Shown here: positions 46,771 through 58,139 of the stretch, piece by piece
Layout of the letters: every line of letters starts with the position of its first letter
Numbering within the stretch: the stretch's first letter is position 1
Assembly (NCBI GenBank): GCA_032871835.1
Contig: CM065297.1
Coordinates: 36,581,098 to 36,645,097 of the forward strand
Reading direction: 5' to 3'
Origin: Dipteronia dyeriana
Taxonomy: Eukaryota; Streptophyta; Magnoliopsida; Sapindales; Sapindaceae
Length of the DNA stretch: 64,000 bases
Program-made: the position numbers and the translations under genes
Notes under the pieces: model-generated
Database searches by the model: none
What the model was told of the DNA's origin: nothing
What the model saw: only the letters and a program-made list of their open reading frames with translations

Positions 46771-47931
46771 TGTTGAGATTGTTAGAAAATCTAAAAGAAT
46801 TGGAGAGAGGTTAACATTCTTGGGTGGAAGTGAACAGGCTACTGATAAACAAAAAGTGGATGCAATTGATATGATCTGAGGAAGATTATGTTATACCTTA
46901 ATTAGGATTGCGTTTTTATATTAATTATGTTTTAGATTAGTTTCATATTTTGACTATGACAGAGTAGGAAAATAGAAAACTTGATGTAGAACAAGTGGCT
47001 GAGTCCTACATGGCTTGGTGGGACCATCATAAATCCAAGATTAAATGACCTTAATTGAAGGGAATCAACAAGATCTTCAGAAGTCAAAACCTTCGGTGTT
47101 GAGGCACGTCCTTTTTCTGCCAGATTCCATCATTTAGGCCCCGAAATCGCAATTATTTCATTTTTGGGAAATTTCCATTTTTGTCATAACTTGACTTTGA
47201 TAAGCCAGAATCACCTACCTTTAATTCCGGCTTGTTTATGGTCGTTAGTATATTTTATTTCCGTAACTTTTGTGATTTCGCTATTTTTGGCAGTTTGGCT
47301 ATTTATGACAGCTTTTGGTATGTAATCCCGTTTCTTGTTCAATAAGGATTTGTGTTAGGGCTCTTTCACTTTAAATAGCCTTGTAAGTCGAAAGACTCAA
47401 ACAGTTTATTATTCAATAAAAATTTCAGAAGTTTAACTTTATTCTGGTGGATTCCAGTTTTCAGTAGAATTTAGACGTCGGTCTAATTCTTGTTACGTTT
47501 TCACTGCGTCAAAACTAGTCTTATTTTTATTTTAATTATGTTTTACATTAGTTCATGTTTTGACAATGACAGAATAGGAAAATAGAAAACTAGTCTTATT
47601 TTTATTTTAATTATGTTTTAGATTAGTTCCTGAAAATAGAAAAGTAGTTCTATTATATATAAAGCTATTATTTTTAGGGTTGTTATTCTTTGAATGTATC
47701 TTTTGAATGTTTTATTAATAAAATTGGTTATGTTAGGGTTCATCTAATTTCTTTGCGATTCAGCTTTTCTCAGTAAACTGTTTAGAAAGGTTTGGGTTAG
47801 GGTTAGGTAGATTCTGTTATCTAATTCTAGAGAGTCGATCGCTCAATTCTGTTAGTGGTTTGTCTTTGATCTATCTATCTTTGGGTACAAGTTAGGGTTT
47901 CGTTGTTGGATCTCAATCTAGGTCCTCAACA
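46771..47931 (+). repeat. 5' LTR of gypsy F (interrupted)
   Basis: Starts TGTTGAGATTGTTAG and ends CTAGGTCCTCAACA. It contains direct copies of a ~75-bp segment (AATAGAAAACTAGTCTTATT...). A 530-bp solo LTR plus a 5-bp duplication sits inside. The unfilled length is about 626 bp. Confidence 0.9.
46982..47511. mobile_element. Solo LTR (530 bp) inserted in the 5' LTR of gypsy F
   Basis: Begins TGATGTAGAACAAG and ends CACTGCGTCA (TG...CA). It is flanked by AAACT on both sides (46977-46981, 47512-47516). The 3' LTR of F has the empty site AATAGAAAACTAG. The insert contains a TTTAAATAG box near 47372 and an AATAAA word near 47417. Confidence 0.88.
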
Positions 47932-47933
47932 AT

Positions 47934-47951
47934 TTGGTGCTTCATTGAGAG
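47934..47951 (+). other. Primer binding site of gypsy F
   Basis: TTGGTGCTTCATTGAGAG starts 2 bp after the LTR end. The TGG start fits a tRNA 3' CCA end. I could not assign the tRNA with certainty. Confidence 0.65.
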
Positions 47952-48039
47952 GTTTCAGTGACCTACTATATATATATATATATATATAAAAGACAGAACA
48001 AAACAAAAAAAAAGGAACAAAAAAAAAAAATTAGCTGCC

Positions 48040-50519
48040 ATGGGATCTAGAGGGGATTCTATTATTCATGGGAGTGAATCGAAGCCTAACAAGCAACGAT
48101 TTGAAGCCTTGGAGGAGAATCAAGATCGAATTTTCAAGTCCCTATCAGAATTGATGACATCTATAGCGCATCTGACTAGTTCAAACAATGATGCAATCGA
48201 GAGACTTAAAAGACAGTTGACTGAAAACAAGAGGATGGAAACTGTATGCGGACGGACTCAAGGGGATGGATAGAGATCATGTAGTTCATGGCGTGAGGTA
48301 AAATTCTCTACAAGTGAGGTAGACGAGCCCAATCCGATCGAAAATCGTGAAGGGTTTAAGCGAGGAGGACAAGTTGAACGTGGGAAAATAGTGGTGAAGT
48401 GTTGGTTGCATGATAAGGTTTCTAAGGGGGAGATGAATAATGGATCTGAGGAAGATGTGAGATGGGACAGGAGGCCTCGCAGTCAAATTCCAATTTATGG
48501 ACAATAAAGGGAACCATGGAGAGATGCTGCAGTATATGAAGGTGATAGGCGAAGAGAAATGCACCATAGCCAGGCCCCTTGAAATCCAAAGATCGATTTT
48601 CCATATTTTAATGGTGGAGACCCACATGAGTGGTTGGACAAGGTGGAGCACTACTTTTAGGTCTATAAAGTAGTAAGGCAAATCGGGTTTCTACTACATG
48701 TATATACCTTTATGGGAAGGCTAACAGATGGTGGAGATGGATCAAAGCTCAGTATGAGCAAGATGGAATGCAAATGGGTTGGAACGTCTTCGAGCGGGAG
48801 TTTCTGGCTCAATGGGGTCCATCACCGGTTGTCAATCATCATGGGCAGTTGGCCAAGCTTAAGCAGGAAGGAAGAGTTTAGGTATATATTGAGGAGTTTC
48901 GCTGATTGCAAATTTTTGTCAAGGGGTGGTCAAAGGAGTCATTATTGGGGACTTTTATTGAAGGGTTAAAGATGTGGTTAACGAGGGAGATGAAGCTGAA
49001 GCGATCACAAAGATTGACCGAAGAAATGAGAATGGAAGATATTTTAGAGGATAGTTACTACAGTGACAATAAGCCATTTAAGAAGAGTTCTGGCCTTGCT
49101 GTGAAAGCATAATCGTAGAAGATACCATAGTGACTTGGCTTTGGGGTGGAAATCAGAGTCAAATAATGATTCCTGGAAAGGAAAGGAAGCTATTAAGGAT
49201 AATTCTAATAAGGAAAGCAATGACGTAAGAAAACTGACAAAGGAAAAGGTTCAAGAGAGAATCAAAAAGGGTTTGTGCTTCAAATGCGGGGAGAAATAGA
49301 GCAAAGATCATCGGTGCTGAACTGGGAAGGTATTTATGATCATTGACTCAAGTGAATTAAACGATGATGTTGTTAGTGACGAGGAAGCCATAAGTGATGA
49401 GGGAGAGTTAAGGGTGGTTGAATCGGTAGAAAACAATTGTGAAGCCGAGTTGTCTTTACATGTCATGTCTGGAGTTTCGAAACCATCCACTATGAGTGTT
49501 ATGGCTTGTACAGGTAAGTTCAAGGTTTTGGTGTTGGTAGACTCTAGTTCCTCTCACAATTTTATTAACGCAAATATCGTAAAGAAGATTGGGCTACGAG
49601 GGGCAACCATAGAACCGTTTGATCTGAAGGTGGCTAATGGGGAAAAACTTAAGTGTGAAGAAGTGGTTCGCTAGGTGAAGATGAATGTGCAAGAGGTCAG
49701 GATTGCTGCTGATTTGCATGTATTGTCTTTAGTGGGGGTAGATGTGGTATTAGGCAACACTTGGTTGAAGAGTATCGGTAAGGTGGTTACAGACTTTGAT
49801 GCCATGATGATGGAATTCAAATTGGGTGGAAATAAAAGAATATGGTTTGATTTGCCTCTCAATGAAATTAAACAATGTGAAGCTCAGATGATAGAGAGGC
49901 TTTGCAAATGGGGTGCCCAATGCTTTGCAGTAGTAAAAGCTGGAGATCGACAAGATAGGGGAAGTGAGACACTGAATAGGGATGAGGTTGTAGCTAAGGT
50001 GAATAAGAAGCTTGAGAAGGCTCAAGGAAGAATGAAGAAGTATTATGACCAAGGCAGACGAGATGTATCTTTTGAGCTTGAAGATTTTGTGTATCTCAAA
50101 CTCCAACAGTACTGGTAGAAATCTTTGAAGAAAAAGTTTAATGTGAAATTATCACAGCTATATTATGGGCCTTTTAAGGTGCTAGAGCAGATAGGTGAGG
50201 TGGCTTACAAGTTAGAGTTGCCGTCTACATCTATATTGCATATAGTGTTTCATGTTACCGTATTGAAGAAGAGAAAGGGAAACTCGATTCTCATTTCTAG
50301 TGATTTACCGACATTTGATACAGAGGGTAACATGCTGCTACAACCTACAATAGCTCTCCGATATCGCAATTGGAAAAAGGGATATGGTATGACAAAGGTG
50401 TGTCAGGTTCTGGTTTAATGGCGAGGGGTCCCTATGGAAGAGGCTACTTGGGAAGACTATGAAGAGATGGTATAACGTTTTCCAGATTTTTCCCTTGAGG
50501 ACAAGGGTAGTCTTGAAGA
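48040..50519 (+). pseudogene. Gag-pol relic of gypsy F: gag, zinc knuckle, protease, then integrase C-terminus and chromodomain
   Basis: Gag begins MGSRGDSIIHGSE (48040) with a coiled-coil-like stretch (EALEENQDRIFKSL). The gag core has IDFPYFNGGDPHEWLDK (about 48596). The knuckle reads CFKCGEK, stop, SKDHRC (about 49278). The protease has VLVDSSSSHNFI (about 49537), with DSG changed to DSS, and VVLGNTWLKSIG (49747). After WGAQCFAVVKAG (about 49945) the frame jumps into the integrase tail (KVNKKLEKAQGRMKKYYDQ, about 50000) and PFKVLEQIGEVAYKLELP. A chromodomain ends it (EATWEDYEEM, about 50445). About 2 kb or more, including all of RT, RNase H and the DDE core, is missing at about 49950-49975. 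Confidence 0.88.
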
Positions 50520-50712
50520 GTGGGGGAATATTGAGACTGTTAGAAAATCTAAAAGAATTGGAGAGAGGTTAGCATTCTTGGGTGGAAGTGAACAGACTAC
50601 TGACAAACAAGAAGTGGGTGCAATTGATATGACCTGAGGAAGATTATATTACGCCTTAATTAAGATTGCGTTTTTTATTTTAATTATGTTTTATATTAGT
50701 TTCCTTTTTGAC

Positions 50713-51436
50713 TAGACCTGGTAAAATTGGTTGGTGGATCGGGTTGGACCAAACTCGACACGACCCATTTATTAAATGGGTCATGTCGGGTCAACCTGTT
50801 TATTAAACGGGTTGAACTTCTCAAACCCGGCCCAACCCATTTAATAAACGTATAACTCAACCTGATCTGTTTATAATATTTTTTACTTTTTTCTATATTA
50901 ACAATTATTAAAAATATAATATAAATCTAAACTAAAAATATCCTTAAAAAACCAACATAATAACCTACTAAACCACATCTCAATTTAGACGAGCCACAAA
51001 AAGATTATAAAGTTTATTTAATCCACAAATGATGGAATATATATAAAAAATCCAAACAATTATAACCAATAAAAACGATAAATAAAGACCGATAATACAA
51101 CTGTTGAGGTATTCAAACTTCGTATTCCGTAAACTATTGACAATTGCAAGATGAAAGTTAAAACAATACAAAAATTAGTTATTTATCATTGCACCATAAT
51201 TGTTGTTGCAAGTATTCCCTCAATTAATTTTAAGATACAATTTTTTTCCAAACTAATCGTATCAACCCGCCAACCCGTTTATGAAACCCAACCCAACCCG
51301 TTTATTAAACGGGTTAAACTAGTCAACCCGTTTACCAGCCCTAACCCATTTAGCTCCATCCAACCCAACCCAACCCAACCCAAATTTGTTGAGTTCGTGT
51401 CGACATATCGTGTCGTGACCTAAATTGTCAAGTCTA
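50713..51436. mobile_element. Non-autonomous hAT-like element (724 bp) in the 3' LTR of gypsy F
   Basis: The ends are TAGACCTGGTAAAATT and, inverted, TAGACTTGACAATTT, an imperfect terminal inverted repeat of hAT type. They are flanked by an 8-bp duplication, TTTTTGAC (50705-50712) / ATTTTGAC (51437-51444), and the 5' LTR holds the empty site. Subterminal regions carry many copies of the word AACCCGTTTATTAAACGGGTT (or parts of it) in both orientations. There is no transposase. Confidence 0.85.
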
Positions 51437-51573
51437 ATTTTGACTATGACAGAATAGGAAAATAGAAAACTAGTCCTATTTTTATTTTAATTATGTTTTA
51501 GATTAGTTCATATTTTGATTATGATAGAATAGGAAAAATAGAAAAGTAGTTCTATTATAAATAGAGCTATTAT

Positions 51574-54371
51574 TGTAATATCCCGACAAAAATGGGGCAA
51601 ACCGTTCTCAGGTAGTTGGTCCCAATTATTATGAATTTGTGCTCAACTTACTTTCTATAAGGTTTGAGGTCCAAAATGATAGTGTTGCGGAGATTATAAT
51701 TGTAACAAGAGAAGTAATGTTTTTGGGTTGGACCCAAATCAATTAGTATTTGGGTTTATCCTTATTTTAAATGCCAAGGCCTAAGCCTATTTAAGTTGCT
51801 AGTTGACCTAAACTGAATTTAGGGTAATTCAAGAGATTATAATGCCCTATGCATTCGATGAGTTGAAAGGAGGAAAAGAAATAATAATAATAAAAAAGGG
51901 ATGGAACAATCAAACGAATGGATGGAGAGAGAGTTGTGTTGGGTTTTTTGAGTCACTATCCAGATTTCTTATGGTGGCATTTCGGAGGTCAATTTGTAGT
52001 CCGATTGAGCTCGAATTTTGTCAGTACGTTCTACTCTGATAGTTCTTGAGTTTGGTTGGTGGAGATGTAAATTGGAATTCCCTGTAGAGAGATCTGTGGC
52101 TCCGAACAGAGCTGGGCAGAAACATGATACAAACAATGGTTTGAAGATATTGGTGTTAAGTAAGTTGTTCTCTCTTTCCCATGTCAAGGATTTCTTAGAT
52201 ATGTTAGACTGATTTTATGAATCGTTTATGATAATAGACATATATAGGATTGATTTATATTCATATCATAGTTCATGGTCCATATCATGATTTTTATAGA
52301 ATTTTCGAATTTGTATAGAGGTTACTGAAATCCTCTGTTTTAGTAGACCAGCCACATTTCGTATATCCTTTTTGGGTTTGTTATTAATGTGGGAAAATTA
52401 TGAAAATTTACATAGATGTAGGTTTATGAGTATATTATCACTCTACCAAATTTCGTAATCGTTAGATAAACATAAATATTGTTATGAATTTTGGAATAGA
52501 CATAGGTCAGTATTTGAATCCCGCTGGATAGTTTCAGGGAATCCATGAAATATTGGTATTGTTGTATGATCTAATCACTCCATATTGATCTGAAAATTTT
52601 ACTGTAGATTACTCTATATATCTAAATTACATCTGAAATTTTTCATAATTTATACATGAGTAGAAATATTTATATAAATTTCGGAGTAGACTGTGGTTGA
52701 CTAAGGTCTCTACTTGACAGATTTGGAATAAGTAAGAATATAATTAATTATTTGGACATACTATCGATCCTAGATTGAATTGAAACTTTTACTGCAGTAT
52801 TTTTCATAATGTCTAGACAATTCATGTTAAATTTCGTAATATTTGGAGCTGCAGATAAATTATTAAAAATCGAAGATGAGAGGATGGTCAGTTGTATTAG
52901 CTGGAAACTTGATTTCTACGTATAGTTCTATATATGTGAAGCTTATGTTGATTTACCTTACTGTGGTGATAAGGTTATGACAGTAAATCAATTTTTAAAT
53001 TGATAGGTTTGAGTATTGCTTGAGCTTCTAGAGCTAGAGCCGATTTGTTCGTATTCGAGGTAAGTAAACTCATTCATAATGTATTATGTTTTTCCAAAAT
53101 GTTTATAATATGTAACAAGCTCTTTCATATTTTCAAGTGTTTATATGGCATATTTATGTTTTAAATTATCGAGCTATTGTTTCTAATATCACTACCATTT
53201 TATACTCTATCGTATTTTGTTAAGGATTTCACCGATTTTAAGTAAGGTTGCTTTTATAAATATTTGGTATTAATGACTTTGAACTAAATTCCTTACATAT
53301 TTGGAATACAATTTGACTATTGTTATTTATACTGAAATTGTTCTATTGAGAATTCTATTGTTATCTATACCGAGTACCGACATGCTATTGATTTCAAATG
53401 TATATGAATTTGTAAAACCGTTTTGGCTCATTGTTCCGTAGTTACCGTTATAGTTATTGGCTCAGCTGGGTTATTGTGTGCACACATACTGTTGCCTCGT
53501 CACTCGGATAATTGTGACATACTGTTGTTGCCGCGTCACTCGGGTAATTGTGACATACTGTTATTGCCGCGTCACACGGGTAATTGTGACATACTGCTAT
53601 TGTCGTGTCACACGGGTACTTGTGACACTACGAGACATGAGCTTACCGCTTTCCAAAATAGATTAATGCATATTGTTTATACTGTAAAATAATTTACTCA
53701 CCGTTTTATAAAGTGAATGATCTGTACCGTTTACTCCTGTAAAATTATAGTGTTTTACTGTTTTAAGTTAGGATTAATAGATAATCATTTGATTTAATAT
53801 CGTATATCCTCTTTAATGAAATGTTTTATGATTTAAGAATGTGAATGAAGATATTTTAAAGTATTGCTTTAACCGTTTTATTGATATTGAGTACATATAT
53901 TGTTTTAAAATGTTAATTCACGTTTTATAATATGTTTTATTGTTTAAATTTCCTGGAATGTTTATTATCAAGATTTTGAAGGTGAAGGTTTTACAAAGAC
54001 CATTTTATTTTTACGTGTTATGTATGAATTTACTTACCGAGTTGACGGCTCACCCTCGTTACCATCATTTTACAGATTGAGTTTTTAGTCATAAAAGTGA
54101 TGGAGATTACATTATCATATTGGAGATATGTATCGTCCGGAAGAATTAGATTCTTTGTGTGTATATATTGTAAGTGCCCGGTATTAGTTAATATTGTAAT
54201 TAAATTAGACTCTAGAAATTTTAGTGAAATGAATGGTATCAGATATACATGTTGTAATTTGTGGATACATTATTGATGATATAAGTTGTGACTATTGTAA
54301 ATTAAGGTTTTTGTAAGGTCCGAATCACGTAGCATACTGATCCGTTGGGTCCCGGATTTGGGGGTGTTACA
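51574..54371. mobile_element. Solo LTR (2798 bp) in the 3' LTR of gypsy F, probably Del/Tekay-type
   Basis: Starts TGTAATATCCCGAC and ends GGGTGTTACA (inverted TGTAA...TTACA ends). It is flanked by ATTAT on both sides (51569-51573, 54372-54376), and the 5' LTR of F has the empty site. Very long LTRs with TGTAACACCC-like ends are characteristic of plant Del/Tekay chromoviruses, so this lineage is inferred. No protein domain is present. A 36-bp minisatellite lies inside at about 53487-53630. Confidence 0.87.
53487..53630. repeat. 36-bp minisatellite (4 copies) inside the solo LTR
   Basis: The unit contains GTCACNCGGGTAATTGTGAC. The ATTGTGACA landmark recurs at 53511, 53547, 53583 and about 53620. 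Since 36 is divisible by 3 it yields a periodic spurious ORF (53423-53692). Confidence 0.9.
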
Positions 54372-54635
54372 ATTATTTTCAGGGCTGTTATCTTTTGAAT
54401 GTATCTTTTGAATCTTTTATCAATAAAATTGGCTCTGTTAGGGTTCATCTAATTTCTTTCGATTTGGCTTTTCTAAGTAAACTGTTTAGAAAGGCTTGGG
54501 CTAGGGTTAGACAAATTCTGTTATCTGATTCTAGATAGTCGATCGCTAAATTCTTTGAGTGGTTTGTCTCAGATTTATCTATCTTTGGATTCATGTTAGG
54601 GTTTTATTGTTGGATCTCAATCTAGGTCGTCGACA

Positions 54636-55031
54636 CTTTGCAATGCACTTTATCCAATTATTTAAGGGAAAAAGGCAGGTTGGTAACGGAGAACCAAGTT
54701 TCCCAGGAAGTCCATTTCAACTAATTTCCATTATTTTATATAAACATGTTGTTAGGTAAACCACTCAGAATTCAGAAATGAGAAACCCTTGTAAGAATAT
54801 CTGAAAGCATTTTTACATGAGCTTTGTTTTGGTGGAGAAAGTGGACTATCAGGTGGTAGCCGTTCACTTCTCACCACTAACTTTTTATGTCCAAGGGTCA
54901 GGACTAAAATGGAAAGTATACAAATGTTTCAATCACCATCCAGAGATTCAAAGAGATTTCATTGATTTATTAATAATTAAGAAAATACTGATGGAAAATA
55001 ATAAGATATTTGTAGCATATATATATGTATA
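54636..55031. other. Spacer and presumed 3' UTR of the GDSL gene
   Basis: The right target duplication CTTTG starts this stretch. Short ORFs (54559-54759, 54817-55041) have no domain. A minus-strand AATAAA at 54971-54966 lies 61 bp beyond the GDSL stop codon and may be its poly(A) signal. Confidence 0.45.
54966..54971 (-). promoter_or_regulatory. Possible poly(A) signal of the GDSL gene
   Basis: AATAAA on the minus strand, about 60 bp downstream of the stop codon at 55032. Confidence 0.4.
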
Positions 55032-56466
55032 TCAGTTGTAGTCCTGTGAAGCAGCTGGTGCTGGAGACGGAGCATCTGTTTGATTAACACCCATAAATCC
55101 AAATTTCTTGATGAGCTCATTGGCAATCAACTCATTAGCACTATCTGATGGGTGGTACTCGTCCCAAAACACATACTTGCTTCTGTCTTCACACAAAGTC
55201 GATGCTGGTAAACACGTAAGAGCTGGTCGGATACTCCCAAACGAGCAACATGGTGAATCAGAGTTGTTAAATCCTACAAATAAACATTCAATCAATATTA
55301 CTATATATGCAAGTTTTGATCTTATTAATTGATTATAAAAGGGAAACTGATGAGAATATTTACATACCATAGTTTCCTGGATTGGTAATCACATCATTTA
55401 CAACACCATAAGCATCTCCAAATTTAAAGCTAGCATTAGCAAGTTTACTAGATATGTTGTCTATTAACTTGGTTCCAGCTTGATTGAAACTCAGAGCTAG
55501 TTTGTTGGTTCTCTCCTGACAGTTCCCATCACTACTTAGAACCCTTTGTAGCGGAATACAACCCATCGGTCCTAGACCAAACACCATCAACTGTCGCGCT
55601 CCTAAGCTATAGAGTAGCTATACAAAATAATAGTTTAATTAGGAGAAGAAAAAATAGATTATATATTAACAACTTATTTACCTTCAGTTGTGCTCCAAGT
55701 GTTTCCATTAAATAGTCGATGAAACTTTGATCATTGTAGTTCCATGAATCACTGTAAACTCCTGTCAAGTAATTGTTTATGAAGTCATTGCTTCCTAAAG
55801 CAACCACATACCGGGCCCTTTGAAAGAATTTCTCTGCGTCTGTTGTACCAATTTTGTTCTTTATCAGTTGTTGTGTCCCTCGAAACAGCTCAATTTGCTT
55901 ATATAGAGACAACCTTTGAATCTGCAACAATAATATAAATGGAGTCATCAATCTGATCAATTAATGATACAACTAGCTAGCTAGTTTTCTAAAACATTCA
56001 AATTTTCACGATTGCAACTTACAAAGTAGCCTCCAGTTTCATTCAAAATCCCGCCACCACCAGACGCGTAATTCACTCCGTTGTCCAATATTACATCTTC
56101 TGTCAAAGATGGATCCAAAAAAGCTGGCGGTCTTGGGAGACCTGTCCTGTCACCTGATCAATGGATGAGTTTGTTAGTAACATTCACACCTAAAAGCTTA
56201 AGTTCATATGAAAGGGTCCGTCTACCTATAATATCTGCAACAGTACGGCCATTACTGAACCTGCCATTAGGGAGTCCATTGCCAAAATCAATACCATACC
56301 AGGGAAGGTTTGCTTGAGCAAGGCTCCTGGAGAGGTACCTGTTGTTTCCGACATCAGAGAGAGAGTCCCCAAAAATGAACTGCACTACCCTGCAATGATA
56401 TCCATCAATGGAAATCCCCACAAGGGTCAAGATCACTATTGTTAGTGACGCTGCTGTCATCTTCAT
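55032..56466 (-). CDS. GDSL esterase/lipase (SGNH hydrolase), five exons, 367 aa
   Basis: Exons on the minus strand are 56466-56226, 56153-56023, 55921-55682, 55617-55368 and 55273-55032. All introns are GT...AG and the total is 1104 nt, in frame from ATG to TGA. The protein begins with a signal peptide (MKMTAASLTIVILTLVGISI), so it is likely secreted. SGNH blocks are complete: FGDSLSDVGNN (nucleophile Ser), NGVNYASGGGGI (oxyanion Gly), VALGSNDF (Asn) and WDEYHPSD (catalytic Asp and His). GLGPMGCIPLQR is the plant family's usual motif. Length and exon count match the plant GDSL family, which hydrolyses esters of lipids or cell-wall compounds; the substrate cannot be told. The C-terminal PSPAPAASQDYN tail is unusual but open. 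This is the only clearly intact gene of the window. Confidence 0.95.
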
Positions 56467-56557
56467 GTATATTGAACCAACTAGTATTTGATTTCTGTTT
56501 TGGCAACAGTATATTGAATTTAAATTTAGGAATAAAAAGCTAAATAAAGGGAGGTGA

Positions 56558-56564
56558 TTATATA
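56558..56564 (-). promoter_or_regulatory. TATA box of the GDSL gene
   Basis: TATATAA on the minus strand lies about 95 bp upstream of the start codon, a normal spacing for a plant promoter with a short 5' UTR. Confidence 0.5.
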
Positions 56565-56599
56565 GTTGGATGAACGGATGAATCACTGTGTTAAACATT

Positions 56600-56936
56600 C
56601 AAACCTACTGCATCTACTTTGTATGTTGTTGTTACAACGGTTTATTTTGAGTTTTGAATCAATCATCGCAACCGGGTATAGAGAAAATTGAAAGCGTGAG
56701 AAACAATGGTGGTTTTTTGTGAGTTGTTATGGTGAGTTCACCTACCATCTCATTTCATTTCAGCTTTTCTTTCCAAGGTTTGTTAGGCAAACGTTTCTTA
56801 AGACTATGAAAATACTTGATATTCATATGATTATATACTTGTTTTTTCACAAATCTCAACTCCTATCGATATATGTAAGTTGGTCCCCAAAGGAATTTGA
56901 ACATTATCAATCTTGAAAGAATAATATATATATATA
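56600..56936. other. GDSL upstream region
   Basis: No gene is recognisable in the ~340 bp between the GDSL promoter and the MITE. It ends in a short TA run. Confidence 0.4.
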
Positions 56937-57311
56937 GTGAGTCTTTTACGATGAATTCCTTATTTTAATTTCGATAAGAACTATAATGAAAACATATCGA
57001 TTTTAATGAATTTTCATCCGAATTTTTTTATAATTGATGAGTTCAAAAACAAATATGAGAATTTTCTAAGCGCCAGAACTATTTATCTAAATTTTGTTAA
57101 ATATTACGGCATCAGGAAATAGGCGAAATATAGGAAAATTCAAGAAAAATAGTTCTAATATTTGAAAATTTCTCAAATTTTGTTCATTTGTAGATTCTAA
57201 TCAACTCATCATCCACAAAATAATTCAGATCAGAATTATTTTAAATCGATGTATTTTTATTAAGGTCCTTACCCAAATTAAAATAATGGATCTCTAATAA
57301 GAAACTCATTC
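56937..57311. mobile_element. MITE-like element with long terminal inverted repeats (375 bp)
   Basis: The left end GTGAGTCTTTTACGATGAAT is mirrored at the right (AATGAGTTTCTTATTAGAGA inverted). The similarity runs inward for ~90 bp, including TTATTTTAATTT and ACATATCGATTTTAA / ACATCGATTTAAAA. The flanks are TATATA on both sides, so a TA-type target duplication is possible but hidden in simple sequence. No coding capacity. Confidence 0.72.
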
Positions 57312-57320
57312 TATATAAAT

Positions 57321-57420
57321 GCTTACATCATGCATTGCTCATATAAATCCTCAATTATATATATTAATGCTAATATCATGCCTTAATCATATAAATCCTC
57401 AAATCGACTTAAACAAATTT
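57321..57420. repeat. Small direct duplication next to the MITE
   Basis: ATCATGCATTGCTCATATAAATCCTCAA and ATCATGCCTTAATCATATAAATCCTCAA stand about 50 bp apart. Confidence 0.65.
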
Positions 57421-58139
57421 TAAAATTATATAATATTTAGAGGAAATATCCCTTTTTAGTATAAAAATTAGAAGGTTTTTTTTCCAAGATTAGTGTTTTT
57501 ATTGTTTTTACCCAACAATTGGTTGTGGAGACCGAAATGCCCTTCATTTATTTATTATTTGTTTTATGTAATTTCTTTTTGTGTGAAACGTTTTTCTTCT
57601 CCCTCCATTTGTTAGGTCATTAAGTCAAATTCTACCTCTCATTCTTTTTCTCTCTTTGCTTTTTCACGGTCAACCATTTTTTTTCTCTGATCTTCAATTT
57701 CCACTTCAATCGCTGGTTACTGCACATGCTTTTTCTCTTCTAGTATATCTTTGAACATGCAATTTCTCTTCTTCAATTTCTATATCTCATGCTTTTTCTC
57801 TCTTTACTTTCTCCTTCGATCTTCAATTTCTTAAATCGCCGGCCTCCCATGTCCGAAGTACAATTAGTTCCAAATTCTCTCTTCAATCTTTACCATTGTT
57901 GTAACTGCAAAGCCATTTTTTTTGTCTATAAACTATATGAAAAATCCATATAGGAGATTCATATTTTGCATCGAATTTCAAGGATTGGGAATCGTAATTC
58001 ACTGATTTGACTTAGGTTGTTATGACGAATCGAGATGCTCCAAGTCCTTCTTCTACAGGTATATTAGAAACCTTATTTTAATTTGTTTCATATGCAGATG
58101 TAATGATGATTTAAGGTTAAAGGAGATGGTTTACTTTTG
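57421..58139. other. CT-rich non-coding stretch with a possible orphan first exon
   Basis: It holds T/C-rich 5' UTR-like sequence, then ATGACGAATCGAGATGC at 58022 (MTNRDAPSPSST) ending at a possible donor CTACAG/GTATATT (58060). No following exon was recognised. It may be a relic of a captured or truncated gene. Confidence 0.3.

Larger units (their letters stand above)
46771..54635 (+). mobile_element. Ty3/gypsy chromovirus F with 5-bp CTTTG target duplication, nested insertions
   Basis: CTTTG stands at 46766-46770 and 54636-54640, exactly flanking the two LTRs, so the outer limits are firm. Without later insertions the LTRs are about 626 and 572 bp. The internal region (47932-50528) has gag, a protease relic and the integrase C-terminus with chromodomain, but no RT, RNase H or integrase core. 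It is a deleted element that could move only with help. Its LTRs were hit by a solo LTR (46982-47511), a hAT-like element (50713-51436) and a second solo LTR (51574-54371). Confidence 0.92.
50529..54635 (+). repeat. 3' LTR of gypsy F (interrupted twice)
   Basis: Preceded by a purine tract (GAGTGGGGGAA). It starts TATTGAGACTGTTAG (TG mutated to TA) and ends CTAGGTCGTCGACA. Removing the 724-bp and 2798-bp insertions with their target duplications leaves about 572 bp, collinear with the 5' LTR. Confidence 0.88.

Noticed and set aside
48286..48681. 131-codon antisense ORF over gypsy F gag
   Set aside because: Overlaps the readable gag core on the other strand; no domain.
53423..53692. 89-codon ORF with a repeated LLPRHSGNCDI unit
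   Set aside because: A 36-bp minisatellite inside a non-coding solo LTR keeps the frame open by chance.
55108..56317. Plus-strand ORFs at 55108 and 56081
   Set aside because: They lie opposite verified exons of the GDSL gene.
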